Part shown: positions 8,601 to 17,252 of the stretch, piece by piece
Layout: every line of letters begins with the position of its first letter
Position numbering within the stretch: the first letter of the stretch is position 1
DNA from: an uncultured Pelagibacteraceae bacterium
Lineage (GTDB): Bacteria > Pseudomonadota > Alphaproteobacteria > Pelagibacterales > Pelagibacteraceae
NCBI GenBank assembly: GCA_902562645.1
Contig: CACETY010000009.1
Coordinates: 1 to 48,895, forward strand
DNA: 48,895 nucleotides
Reading direction: 5' to 3'
Notes under the pieces: model-generated
What the model was told of the DNA's origin: nothing
Seen by the model: only the letters and a program-made list of their open reading frames with translations
The model's database searches: none
Translations under genes and position numbers: made by a program

Positions 8601-9170
8601 ATGAGAATATTTTTATCAATAATAATTTTAATCTTTAACCTTCAATCCTTTTCCAAGGCTGATGATATCAGGGACTTTGAGATTGAAGGAATGAGTATTG
8701 GAGATAGTGCCTTGGATTTTTACAGTAAAATAGAAATTTTAAAAGGAACTAAGCAATATTTTAAAAATGATAGATATACGATAGTTGAAATAAAAAAAAA
8801 TCTAAATTTATATGATGTAGTTCAGTTTACTTTTTTAACAAACGATAAAACAAAAAATATTACTAGCTTGAGCGGTATTATTTTATATAAAGAGAATATA
8901 AAAAATTGCTATGATGAAATAGATAATATTTATAAAGATGTTAAACAAATTTTTCCAAATTTCCAAGATGAAGGAAAACTTACATATAAACATAACTCTG
9001 ATAAATCTGGAAAGAGTTCTATGACAGATTATGTTTTGATAAGCAAAAATGAGGATGAAATTCAGATTGGTTGCACAGATTTTTCAAAAATCCATGGTGG
9101 CCTTGACCACTTAAATATTGCAATCAAAACTATTGAATATGGAAAATTTTTATTGAATGAAGCTTATTAA
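8601..9170 (+). CDS. Two-cysteine secreted paralog family, copy 7
   Basis: 189 residues. Signal peptide MRIFLSIIILIFNLQS is encoded by nearly the same DNA as that of the distant copy at 24622 (the first ~45 bases are identical), although the rest of the two proteins differs. Features: SKADDIRDFEIEGMSIGDS, cysteines in KNCYDEID and IGCTDFSK, motif KHNSDKSGKS. The C-terminal NEAY codons contain the ATG of the next copy, giving a 14-bp overlap. Confidence 0.7.
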   Translation: MRIFLSIIILIFNLQSFSKADDIRDFEIEGMSIGDSALDFYSKIEILKGTKQYFKNDRYTIVEIKKNLNLYDVVQFTFLTNDKTKNITSLSGIILYKENIKNCYDEIDNIYKDVKQIFPNFQDEGKLTYKHNSDKSGKSSMTDYVLISKNEDEIQIGCTDFSKIHGGLDHLNIAIKTIEYGKFLLNEAY

Positions 9171-9762
9171 AAATAATAAATTTAAATTAATATTAACAAT
9201 CTTAGTAATATTTAGTCTTCAATCCTGGACGAAAGCTGATGATATATCAGAATTTCAAATAGAGGGAATGAGTGTTGGAGATAGTTTATTGGATTATATG
9301 AGTGAGACAGAAATTAATTCTAACAAAAGGAATTATGTAGATGGAAAAAGATATTATGTTGTAGCTTATTTTAAAAACCTTAATCTGTATGACAATGTTG
9401 ATATATATCTAAAAAGAAAAGATAAAAGTTATACAATAAGAACAGTTACTGGTCAGTTAAGAGCAAAAGGTCAAAAATGCTTGTCAAAGAAAAAAGAAAT
9501 AGAGGACAGCATAACTAAAATGTTTCCTAATAAAAAATTAGTCTCTTATGAAAATGCTAAACATACTTTTGATAAATCTGGCAAATCATTACAGAGTCAA
9601 TCTGCTATTTTACTTAAAAATCATAATGATAAAGATCATATTAGAATTGAGTGTACTTTTTGGAGTGACGAGATTAAAAAAAAATACAATTTTGAAGATC
9701 ATCTCAATGTAGCAGCAATGACAACAGAAATTTTAAATTGGTTTATTGATGGTTATAATTAA
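9157..9762 (+). CDS. Two-cysteine secreted paralog family, copy 8
   Basis: 201 residues. The only suitable start is the ATG at 9157, inside the NEAY codons of copy 7 (14-bp overlap), which adds a short basic stretch (MKLIKNNKFK) before the hydrophobic core. Features: LQSWTKADDISEFQIEGMSVGDS, cysteines in QKCLSKKK and IECTFWSD, motif KHTFDKSGKS. The overlap suggests reinitiation coupling with copy 7. Confidence 0.7.
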   Translation: MKLIKNNKFKLILTILVIFSLQSWTKADDISEFQIEGMSVGDSLLDYMSETEINSNKRNYVDGKRYYVVAYFKNLNLYDNVDIYLKRKDKSYTIRTVTGQLRAKGQKCLSKKKEIEDSITKMFPNKKLVSYENAKHTFDKSGKSLQSQSAILLKNHNDKDHIRIECTFWSDEIKKKYNFEDHLNVAAMTTEILNWFIDGYN

Positions 9763-10369
9763 TAAAAAAATTTTAAATAAATATAAAATATTAATATACA
9801 TATTATTTATATTTATTAATCTTAATTTCTTTACCAAGGCAAATGATATTAAAGACTTTCAAATAGATGGTATGACCCCAGGTGAAAGTTTATTAAAACA
9901 TTTCAATAAAAGTGAAATTAAAGAAGCTTTAAGAAATGCAACTTTTTATCCAAAATCAAAGAAAATGAAAGTAATACTATTATACCCTAATAAAAAAAGT
10001 AATTATGAGGAGTATGATTTTCATATTTTAAATAATGATCCAAAATTTATAATTCAATCTGTTAAAGGGAGATTGAAAATGCCTATTAAGGAATGTTTAG
10101 AAAAAAAAAAAGGAGTAGTAAATGAGATAGAATATATTTTACCAAAAGCTAAAAAAAGAAATTATATAAATCGATATAATAATGCTTATGGTAAATCAAA
10201 AGCTCATCTCACAGATTTTGTATTTAGTGAAGGTAGCGTTAGAGTTTGGTGTTCCGATTGGGATACTAATAATAAACTTGTTATTAACAACAAATGGACT
10301 GATGAACTTAATGTAGGCATAAACCCAAAAAATGTTTTGTATTTTATAGATAATGAAGCTTATAAATAA
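9749..10369 (+). CDS. Two-cysteine secreted paralog family, copy 9 (divergent)
   Basis: 206 residues from ATG 9749, overlapping copy 8 by 14 bp. This is the most divergent array member: the signal peptide ends LNFFTKAND rather than SWTKADD, the mature start is DIKDFQIDGMTPGES, and the DKSG motif is reduced to AYGKSK. Both cysteines remain (KECLEKKK, VWCSDWDT). It keeps the family length and C-terminal NEAYK, so it is probably functional. Confidence 0.65.
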   Translation: MVIINKKILNKYKILIYILFIFINLNFFTKANDIKDFQIDGMTPGESLLKHFNKSEIKEALRNATFYPKSKKMKVILLYPNKKSNYEEYDFHILNNDPKFIIQSVKGRLKMPIKECLEKKKGVVNEIEYILPKAKKRNYINRYNNAYGKSKAHLTDFVFSEGSVRVWCSDWDTNNKLVINNKWTDELNVGINPKNVLYFIDNEAYK

Positions 10370-10372
10370 ATA

Positions 10373-10969
10373 ATGAGATTGTTGTTTTCGTTTATAATTT
10401 TAATCTTAAGTTTTCAATCCTGGACTAAGGCAGATGATATTAGTGACTTTGAAATAGAAGGGATAAGCATTGGGGATAGTGCATTAGAGTATTTTACAAA
10501 AAAAGAAATAAGAAAAGAAAAAAAATACAGAATAAAATATCCTGGTAGTAATAAATTTTACGCAATTACTTTTGCTGAATATCCCAAGTTTAATATTTAT
10601 GACAGTATTCAAATAAACGTTAAACGAAGGGATAAAAAATATATTATTTTTTCGATTTCAGGTATCAATTATTACACAGAAAATATTGACAAATGTTTAC
10701 AACAGATGAAATCAATTTCAGATGAAATAGTTAAGATTTTTCCAGATTCATCAATTACCAAAAGAACTAAAAAACATGAATATGATAAATCTGGCAAAAG
10801 TTTAATTCATCAATATATATTCGATATGGATAGTGGAGACGAAGTAAGAGCTGAGTGTTATGATTGGTCAAAAAAAATGTTTAATAAACATAATCTCGAT
10901 GATCAGTTAGTTGTTTCAATTTTTAGTGAAGAATTTTCTTATTTCATGGCTAATGAAGCTTATAATTAA
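10373..10969 (+). CDS. Two-cysteine secreted paralog family, copy 10
   Basis: 198 residues, starting 3 bp after copy 9. Features: FQSWTKADDISDFEIEGIS, cysteines in DKCLQQMK and AECYDWSK, motif KHEYDKSGKS, C-terminus NEAYN. It sits inside the continuous 7408-11531 run. Confidence 0.7.
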   Translation: MRLLFSFIILILSFQSWTKADDISDFEIEGISIGDSALEYFTKKEIRKEKKYRIKYPGSNKFYAITFAEYPKFNIYDSIQINVKRRDKKYIIFSISGINYYTENIDKCLQQMKSISDEIVKIFPDSSITKRTKKHEYDKSGKSLIHQYIFDMDSGDEVRAECYDWSKKMFNKHNLDDQLVVSIFSEEFSYFMANEAYN

Positions 10970-10976
10970 ATTAATT

Positions 10977-11531
10977 ATGAGAATATTTATATTATTACTT
11001 TTTCTAACTTTCAGCTCTCAATCCTGGACAAAGGCTGATGATATAAGAGACTTTCAGATAGAGGGGATAAGTATTGGTGATAATGCTTTAAAATTCTTCT
11101 CTGAAAAAAAATTAATTTCTAATAAAAGAAATTGGTATAATGACAATAAATTTTATCCTGTTTTATTTGAAATAGAATCAGAAAAATATGATTATTTACA
11201 ACTCCATTTTAAAATAAATGATAGTAAATACAAAGTTCATGCAGTAGGTGGTCATAAAAATTTCAACAAAAATCCAAAAGATTGTTATCTTTTAAAAAAA
11301 GAAATTGATGGTGTGTTAAGAAAATTATTTAATAATTCAAAAATTAATGAAGCTGAAATGAAGCATCCATCTGATAAAAGTGGAGAAAGTATAGTAACTC
11401 AGACTTCATTTACTATTGAAAATGGTACTGTAGTTAGCGCATGTTACGATATGAGTGAAAAATATAATAGTGAATTTAGAGTAATATTAAGTGATAAAGA
11501 CATTTATGATTGGTATACAGTTGCATATTAA
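10977..11531 (+). CDS. Two-cysteine secreted paralog family, copy 11
   Basis: 184 residues from ATG 10977 (MRIFILLLFL), 7 bp after copy 10. An in-frame ATG at 10953 inside the end of copy 10 would add MKLIIKLI and mimic the overlapping start of copy 8, so it remains possible. Features: SQSWTKADDIRDFQIEGIS, cysteines in KDCYLLKK and SACYDMSE, motif KHPSDKSGES. Last array member; a 55-bp gap separates it from the next gene. Confidence 0.7.
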   Translation: MRIFILLLFLTFSSQSWTKADDIRDFQIEGISIGDNALKFFSEKKLISNKRNWYNDNKFYPVLFEIESEKYDYLQLHFKINDSKYKVHAVGGHKNFNKNPKDCYLLKKEIDGVLRKLFNNSKINEAEMKHPSDKSGESIVTQTSFTIENGTVVSACYDMSEKYNSEFRVILSDKDIYDWYTVAY

Positions 11532-11537
11532 TTATAC

Positions 11538-11581
11538 AACCTATTCGAAATATTGATCCAAATTTTAGAAAATGATAGGTT
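11538..11581. repeat. Inverted repeat before the SHOCT-tailed gene
   Basis: AACCTAT (11538-11544) pairs with ATAGGTT (11575-11581) across a 30-base loop, ending 5 bp before the next start codon. It could be a weak end-of-operon structure or a translational control element. There is no U-run after it. Confidence 0.3.
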
Positions 11582-11586
11582 AAAGA

Positions 11587-12174
11587 ATGAAAAAAATTCT
11601 ACTTTTATTGAGTTTCTTTTTAATAATTTCTACAAAAGCATATTCTGGAGATGGTAGAGGTGAGCTTCAATTATCTGAACATGCGGTTAATGAATTCACT
11701 AGATATATACAAGGTGATGCTACTAAAAGTGGAAAAACACTTATTAATAAGCCATTAGTATTTTATATTACTAATGATGGTAGCCGTACTTTTTGGTGGT
11801 ATTGTCCTTATACAAGCTGCGCAGCTTCTAGTACATCGGCAGATAAAAAAGCCTGTTTGCAAGCAACTGGAAAAGAATGTTCAAGATTTGCAAGAGGTAG
11901 ATATGTAAGGTGGGACAATGGCATTAATCCAAAAGGAAAAAAAGCAAAATTCAACAGTAAAATGACTGATAGTGAGATTAGGGCCAAATTAACAAAGTTA
12001 GGGTTTTATAAAAACAAAAAAAATACAAAAGTTGAAAACAATGACTCTAATGTTGAATTAAGCTTAAATGATAAAAGTATTGTCGACCAATTAAAAGAGT
12101 TAACTGATTTATTTAATAATGGTTCAATTACAGAGGCAGAATTTATTGCAGCCAAAAATAAATTACTTAATTAA
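11587..12174 (+). CDS. Secreted protein with Cys-rich domain and SHOCT-like tail
   Basis: 195 residues. Signal peptide ~1-20 (ends STKAYS). Residues ~60-120 carry four cysteines and an aromatic cluster (FWWYCPYTSC, then CLQATGKECSRF and RYVRW). The last ~32 residues (DQLKELTDLFNNGSITEAEF...KNKLL) match the short C-terminal SHOCT pattern: a helix, a short turn with G-S-I-T, then a helix. Similar tails occur in the next protein and, internally, in both caspase-like proteins. Function is unknown; SHOCT domains are commonly assumed to mediate oligomerisation. Confidence 0.6.
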   Translation: MKKILLLLSFFLIISTKAYSGDGRGELQLSEHAVNEFTRYIQGDATKSGKTLINKPLVFYITNDGSRTFWWYCPYTSCAASSTSADKKACLQATGKECSRFARGRYVRWDNGINPKGKKAKFNSKMTDSEIRAKLTKLGFYKNKKNTKVENNDSNVELSLNDKSIVDQLKELTDLFNNGSITEAEFIAAKNKLLN

Positions 12175-12183
12175 AATAATTTT

Positions 12184-12723
12184 ATGAGAAAATTTTTCTC
12201 AATATTTTTTGTTTTCTTTTTACTAAATGCATGTTCAACTGGAAGTAAACTTGTTGAAAAAAACGTAATAAAACCTGGAATGACAAAATTAGACGTTAAT
12301 TTTGAGCTTTCATATAGATCATTTTGGGATCAAATAACTGTACCAACTGCTTATAGAGAGTATTTTAAAGATCAAAGAAAAGAAATACTGGCTCCAGATA
12401 AAAAAAATAAAGACATCTATTACGTATTTAAAAATGTTTATCAGCCTGTAACTTGTGGTTGGATTCTTTGTAAAGAAGGAAATGGAACGTTAGAAAAAAC
12501 TTTTAGTAATTACACTAAAGCAGTAAAATTTGTGACAGGTGAAAATAAAGAACCTAAAAAGACTATTTCGATTGAGCAAAATGGAAAAGTTGAAGAAATA
12601 CCGTCTGGAGATGCAAATAAATCAGTAGTCTCTGATTTGGGACGTTTGATTGAAGATTATAAATCTGGTAAGATTTCAAAAAAACAATTTGAAACTAAGA
12701 AAAAACAGATTTTAAGTGAATAA
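12184..12723 (+). CDS. Lipoprotein with SHOCT-like tail
   Basis: 179 residues. A lipobox LLNAC puts the lipidated cysteine at C17, so this is probably an envelope lipoprotein. After it, VIKPGMTKLDV resembles the start of the SmpA/BamE-type motif, but the remainder does not clearly fit that fold. Two cysteines lie in TCGWILCK. The C-terminal ~32 residues (LGRLIEDYKSGKISKKQFETKK) are SHOCT-like. The stop overlaps the GTG start of the first caspase-like gene by 8 bp, so it is probably co-translated with it. Confidence 0.65.
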   Translation: MRKFFSIFFVFFLLNACSTGSKLVEKNVIKPGMTKLDVNFELSYRSFWDQITVPTAYREYFKDQRKEILAPDKKNKDIYYVFKNVYQPVTCGWILCKEGNGTLEKTFSNYTKAVKFVTGENKEPKKTISIEQNGKVEEIPSGDANKSVVSDLGRLIEDYKSGKISKKQFETKKKQILSE

Positions 12724-14821
12724 GTTATTTATATATTTAAATATTATATTCTTTTTATTATTCCAAACATTCTCATCTGCTGAATGGATAACTAAAAAAT
12801 CAAACAAATATGAAAAAATTACAGAAATTGAAAATATGTATAGCGAAGGCTATTTAAGTAAACTTGAATGTGAGCAAGCTAAGTCCAAAATCCTTAAAAC
12901 AAAAGATAAAGCTAAAACTAATTGTGACAATATTAAAGTTTACTCAGCCTCAACAGATAACGATACACAATGGAATGGAATTTATGAGTGGAATGGACAG
13001 ACTGTTTCCAAAGAATATTATTGCAAAAAAGCCAAACAAAACAACATGCATAAATATTATAAAGAAGAATATAAATTAAAATGCAAGTCGAGCACTGGAA
13101 GCTCCAGTTATATAACAAAGAAAACTAAAGATAAAAAAAGAATTATTTGCTCAAGAGGCGCAACTGCTTTTTGGCATGAACCAGGAAATTGTAGCCGTTC
13201 AAATGATGAAATGATTCATCCAAATCATAGCATGTATAGCTACTTCTTAAATATAATTAATGAATATGAAGCAAAGGAAAAAGTTTTTGTTGAAAATGAT
13301 AAGTCCTACACACAGGATGAAATAATCAACAAACTCAAAAATGAAATGCAAGGTGATTATTATGTTTTTGCTTATTCAACAGATGGCGAAAAATTTTTTG
13401 GATCAACTGTAAAAAAAGGTAAATCACAAATTGGTGTTGTATATTCATCAAATGGATACTCTTGCCCAATAGTCTCAAAACAAATAACAAATTATTCTCC
13501 ATTTAGAGGAGATTTTAGCTTTAATTGTAGACCATCTTTTTATCTTGAAGGCACATGGGTTCAACAAACCTCTAAAAGCCCTGGGGTTGGTCAAGCATTA
13601 ACAGATAGTGGAGATGTAATTACTGCTTATTTCTCTACTTCGAAATATACTACAGTTAATTTTGTAAATAATTTTTATAAAAATAATCAAACGTTAATTG
13701 CTAAAAATCAAAATAAACAGAAGGAATATAAGCCTTCAACTGTTGGAGAAGATAATGAACCGCCTGTTATTAAAATAGCAAGTACTATTACAGTAAATGA
13801 TAGTTTTTATTTTATAAAAGGTTCAGCGACTGATAGCTCTGATACAATATACGTTAAAATAGTTGGAGGAAAAGAAATTAAAGTTAAGGATGGAAAATTT
13901 GCAATTAAAAGATTTAATCCATTGGGTGAGACTGTAAAATTAGTTGCGATTGATAAATATGGAAATAAATCAAAACCAAAAACCGTTAAGATTATTGTTG
14001 ATTCAAAAGATACAGAAATAGCTGAAAAGCTAGAACCTTTAAATCCATCAATGATAAAGACTAAAGCAAATAACAATAGAGTAGCATTAATTGTTGGTAT
14101 TGAGAAATATGAGGATTCTCCAGTTGCTAGCTATGCAAATATGGATGCTAAATTTTTCTATGAATATGCAAGAAAAGCTTTTGGTGTTTCAACATCAAAT
14201 ACAAAATTATTAATGGACGAAGATGCTAGTGAAAAAGCAATACTAAAAGTCGTTAAAAAATGGCTCCCAGCTAAAGTTAATAGAAATACAGAATTAATAA
14301 TCTTTTTTGCAGGTCATGGGCTAGCTTCAAATGATGGTAAAGAACTTTATATTCTTCCACACGATACTGATACTGATTTATTAGAGGATACAGCTATTTC
14401 CAGATCAAAACTTTATGAAGATATAATTAAACTTAAACCAAAAAAAGTAGTTATGTTTATGGACACTTGTTACAGTGGTATATCAAGAGATGAAAAAACC
14501 TTACTCGCATCAGCTCGTCCTCTAAGACTTTTAACTGATGAATCAGAAGGGGATATGCCATCAAACTTTACAGTATTTTCTGCTTCACAAATTTCACAGA
14601 TGTCATCAGGTTTAAAAGAAGCTAAGCATGGGATCTTTAGTTATTATCTAATGAAAGGCTTAGAAGGTAAAGCTGACCAAAATAGTGACAAAAAAATTAC
14701 TAACGGTGAGCTTCTTGATTATATGAATGAACAAGTCGCAATGAAAGCTGCGGAACTTGGTAGACAACAAAATCCATCATTATTGGGTGATCGAAACAAG
14801 GTCTTAATCACTTATAATTAA
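12716..14821 (+). CDS. Secreted caspase-fold peptidase (C14 family), first of two
   Basis: 701 residues from a GTG start at 12716, which gives a good signal peptide ending SSA-EW. The mature N-terminus begins with WITKK (24-28) and a SHOCT-like helical pair (KITEIENMYSEGYLSKLECEQ). A Cys-rich middle follows (WNGIYEWNG, conserved in the next protein), then an Ig-like beta domain (~345-430, PPVIKIASTITV...VAIDKYGNKS), and the C14 domain from ~455 (VALIVGIEKYED). The catalytic dyad is visible: H534 in FAGHG and C585 in DTCYSG. The C-terminus carries GIFSYYLMKGLEGKAD and an EF-hand-like DQNSDKKITNGEL, as is common in bacterial caspase homologues. Substrate is unknown. Confidence 0.8.
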   Translation: MNKLFIYLNIIFFLLFQTFSSAEWITKKSNKYEKITEIENMYSEGYLSKLECEQAKSKILKTKDKAKTNCDNIKVYSASTDNDTQWNGIYEWNGQTVSKEYYCKKAKQNNMHKYYKEEYKLKCKSSTGSSSYITKKTKDKKRIICSRGATAFWHEPGNCSRSNDEMIHPNHSMYSYFLNIINEYEAKEKVFVENDKSYTQDEIINKLKNEMQGDYYVFAYSTDGEKFFGSTVKKGKSQIGVVYSSNGYSCPIVSKQITNYSPFRGDFSFNCRPSFYLEGTWVQQTSKSPGVGQALTDSGDVITAYFSTSKYTTVNFVNNFYKNNQTLIAKNQNKQKEYKPSTVGEDNEPPVIKIASTITVNDSFYFIKGSATDSSDTIYVKIVGGKEIKVKDGKFAIKRFNPLGETVKLVAIDKYGNKSKPKTVKIIVDSKDTEIAEKLEPLNPSMIKTKANNNRVALIVGIEKYEDSPVASYANMDAKFFYEYARKAFGVSTSNTKLLMDEDASEKAILKVVKKWLPAKVNRNTELIIFFAGHGLASNDGKELYILPHDTDTDLLEDTAISRSKLYEDIIKLKPKKVVMFMDTCYSGISRDEKTLLASARPLRLLTDESEGDMPSNFTVFSASQISQMSSGLKEAKHGIFSYYLMKGLEGKADQNSDKKITNGELLDYMNEQVAMKAAELGRQQNPSLLGDRNKVLITYN

Positions 14822-14834
14822 TACATTTTCGTAG

Positions 14835-14840
14835 TATAAT
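14835..14840 (+). promoter_or_regulatory. Candidate -10 element before the second caspase gene
   Basis: A perfect TATAAT lies 7 bp before the ATG at 14848, in the 26-bp gap between the two caspase genes. The spacing would start the transcript at or next to the ATG. No strong -35 is visible (TTATAA at about the right place is weak). Confidence 0.4.
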
Positions 14841-14847
14841 TAGTCAT

Positions 14848-16944
14848 ATGAAACGCTTATTTGTGCTTCTTTTAATAATCTTTAGTTGTGGAATATTTTT
14901 AAATTCAAACGCAGAAGCTTCTCATTCTTACTACGAAAGTCATTACTGTATTAAAAAAAAAGGTGATGATGGTAAATGGCCTTTTTATTCTAGCACATAT
15001 TGGAAATGTCCGAAAAAATTTAAAAAAGTTTCAAAGTATGAGTATGAAAAATTCAAAAAAATAATTGATGAAAAATATGTACCTAAAGGACTTGTTTCAA
15101 AATCTCCTAAAAAAGTAACTAACACTAAAAGTACTTGGAATGGCACCTATACATGGCGAGGTCAAAAGGTTTCCAAAGATGTTTATTGTACAAACGCTGA
15201 CAAAAATAAAATGCGAGTTTATCATCCTGAAGAATTCGAGCTTAAATGCTCAGATTATGGAAAATTAACTTTTCGTGAAACTAAGAAAAGAGAAGCTGAA
15301 GCAAATAAAATCAAAACGCAATCATCAAACACATGGATAACTAAAAAAAATAATAAATTCGATAAAATCACTGAAATCGAAAATATGTTTAGCGAGGGTT
15401 ATTTAACTAAATCTGAATGTGAAAAAGCTAAGTCAAAAATTTTAAATACGAATGAAAAAGGTATTACTAATTGTGATAATATAAAAATTTATACAGTTAA
15501 AGCTGAACCAAGCCAAAAGCATAAGGCAGAGATTGATATTAGTTTTTGTAAAAAAAAATCTGACAATTATGATATTTTATATCCCGTACTTACCAAATAC
15601 CTGACAAAACACTGTAATAGGGATGGTGGAGTTCAAATAACTTATAGGGAATATTTAAATGATCCAGGACCCTATGCAAAAGAAAATATCTGTTTTAACA
15701 CAAGGACAAAACTTGTTAATTCAAGGAATTCTAAATGCTCTGAAGATTTAGGTCATTCAAAAGTATTTTATGATAATGGAAAATTTTATTACAAAGACAT
15801 AAAAACCCAAATCGCCAAAAAAGTAGAAGAACCCAAGCAAGAGGAGTTTAAACCTAAGACAAAAGATATTGATAATGATGCACCTATAATAGAAATTGCA
15901 GAAAATATTACTGTGGATAGTCAGACTTATAACTTGAAAGGAAAAGTTAAAGACAAAAGCAAACTTTATATAGAAGCAAACGGCAGACCACTAAAACTTA
16001 AAAAAGGATCCTTCCAAATAGAAGGATTTATTGTCGACCCAGATGCAGGAGAGGAAATTAAATTAGTTGCTATAGATCAGTGGAAGAATAAATCAGAGAA
16101 AACAATAAATATTAAAGTTAAATTTAAAGAATTAGCAGATAAAAAAATATATGAAATTCCAAATCCAAGTAAAATAAAGGTAAAAAAGGATAGAAATAAA
16201 ATTGCAATAATTATTGGTATTGAAAAATATAGATCTCTTGAAAACATAGATGCACCATATGCAAATAGAGACGCAAATGCTTTTAGAGCTTATGCTAATA
16301 AAGCACTAGGTATTCCAAATGAAAATATAAAGGTTTTAATTGATGAAGATGCAACAAGAGCAGAGACTTTAAAGGCTTTATCCTTATGGTTGCCACAAGC
16401 AGCAAGAGGAAAAGGGAAAGATATTTATGTTTTCTTTGCAGGCCATGGTTTAGCCTCGGATGATGGAAAAAATTTATATATTCTTCCTCAAGATGGTGAT
16501 GCAGCTTTATTAGAGTATACAGCCATATCAAGATTAGAAATGTTTGAATTTATAAACAAGGTTGAACCAAATTCAGTTACAATGTTTTTTGATACTTGTT
16601 ATAGCGGTCAGTCTAGAGATGAAAGAATGTTAGTAGCGGGGTTGAGACCTATAAGACTTCTAGAAAGTGAACAAGAAAAGCCAATAAATTTTACAATTTT
16701 TACAGCATCTAATTATGATCAAACATCTGGAAGTATTGAGGAAGCGAAACATGGAATTTTTTCTTATTATTTGATGAAAGGAATGGAAGGCAAAGCTGAT
16801 GCAAATGAAGATAAAAAAATATCAAATGGTGAACTTATTTCATATTTAAAAGAAAATGTTTCCGATGAGGCTTTTATTAATAACAGACAGCAAGAGCCTA
16901 TGTTATCTGGAGATCCTGATAAGATTTTAATAACTTTTAATTAG
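14848..16944 (+). CDS. Secreted caspase-fold peptidase (C14 family), second of two
   Basis: 698 residues with the same overall plan as its neighbour but a different N-terminus: signal peptide ~1-24, a Cys-containing segment (SHYCIKKKG...WKCPKK), then the shared WNGTYTWRGQKVSK module, and only then WITKK (W163) with the SHOCT-like helices (FDKITEIENMFSEGYLTK). An Ig-like domain (~345-430) precedes the C14 domain (IAIIIGIEKYRS). The catalytic residues are H533 (FAGHG) and C584 (DTCYSG). The C-terminal KADANEDKKISNGEL is EF-hand-like. The conserved modules appear in a different order from the first protein, so these are shuffled paralogs rather than a simple duplication. Confidence 0.8.
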   Translation: MKRLFVLLLIIFSCGIFLNSNAEASHSYYESHYCIKKKGDDGKWPFYSSTYWKCPKKFKKVSKYEYEKFKKIIDEKYVPKGLVSKSPKKVTNTKSTWNGTYTWRGQKVSKDVYCTNADKNKMRVYHPEEFELKCSDYGKLTFRETKKREAEANKIKTQSSNTWITKKNNKFDKITEIENMFSEGYLTKSECEKAKSKILNTNEKGITNCDNIKIYTVKAEPSQKHKAEIDISFCKKKSDNYDILYPVLTKYLTKHCNRDGGVQITYREYLNDPGPYAKENICFNTRTKLVNSRNSKCSEDLGHSKVFYDNGKFYYKDIKTQIAKKVEEPKQEEFKPKTKDIDNDAPIIEIAENITVDSQTYNLKGKVKDKSKLYIEANGRPLKLKKGSFQIEGFIVDPDAGEEIKLVAIDQWKNKSEKTINIKVKFKELADKKIYEIPNPSKIKVKKDRNKIAIIIGIEKYRSLENIDAPYANRDANAFRAYANKALGIPNENIKVLIDEDATRAETLKALSLWLPQAARGKGKDIYVFFAGHGLASDDGKNLYILPQDGDAALLEYTAISRLEMFEFINKVEPNSVTMFFDTCYSGQSRDERMLVAGLRPIRLLESEQEKPINFTIFTASNYDQTSGSIEEAKHGIFSYYLMKGMEGKADANEDKKISNGELISYLKENVSDEAFINNRQQEPMLSGDPDKILITFN

Positions 16945-16997
16945 ATTATTAGACCTAAAAGACCAAATATAATAATAAACTCCATTCCTACAAACAT
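16941..16997 (-). CDS. Possible 18-residue membrane peptide
   Basis: ATG at 16997 encodes a short, almost entirely hydrophobic peptide (MFVGMEFIIIFGLLGLII). It overlaps the end of the upstream small frame and the last bases of the caspase gene. It could be the C-terminal part of the next frame after a frameshift. Support is weak. Confidence 0.2.
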   Translation of the reverse strand: MFVGMEFIIIFGLLGLII

Positions 16998-17143
16998 TTC
17001 GAACACTCTTGAATTAAAACTGCACGATCTTTATCGATCTCAATATTTGTCCACCCAACACTCTGAGCTCGAGCATGTGGATGGACAATTAAGAGGATCA
17101 CGAAAGCAACTAAATGAAGAAAAAAGAATAATGATAATCTCAC
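16988..17143 (-). CDS. Possible 51-residue secreted or membrane protein
   Basis: A GTG at 17143 opens a frame with a hydrophobic N-terminus (VRLSLFFLHLVAFVILLIV) and an Ala-Arg-Ala-Gln sequence resembling a signal-cleavage site, ending at 16988. The tail is charged and contains C-S-K-C. Local base composition is less AT-rich than the surroundings. It may be fused in another frame to the hydrophobic peptide at 16941-16997. No homologue is recognised. Confidence 0.3.
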   Translation of the reverse strand: MRLSLFFFLHLVAFVILLIVHPHARAQSVGWTNIEIDKDRAVLIQECSKCL

Positions 17144-17252
17144 GATTCTATTTCTAATATATTGATTTGTTATAATTAGGTTCTAATTTCGTTATGAATA
17201 TGAATAATAATCACATTTTAAACACAGATCATTTTATGTATAGTTTCAGTAT

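Noticed and set aside
4820..11531. The regular ~600-bp repeats as a CRISPR-like or satellite repeat
   Set aside because: The periodic identical stretch is the signal-peptide coding part of tandem genes; the units are complete ORFs with diverged bodies.
12184..12723. The lipoprotein as BamE/SmpA
   Set aside because: Only the short IKPGMTKLDV stretch resembles that family; the rest and the SHOCT-like tail do not fit.
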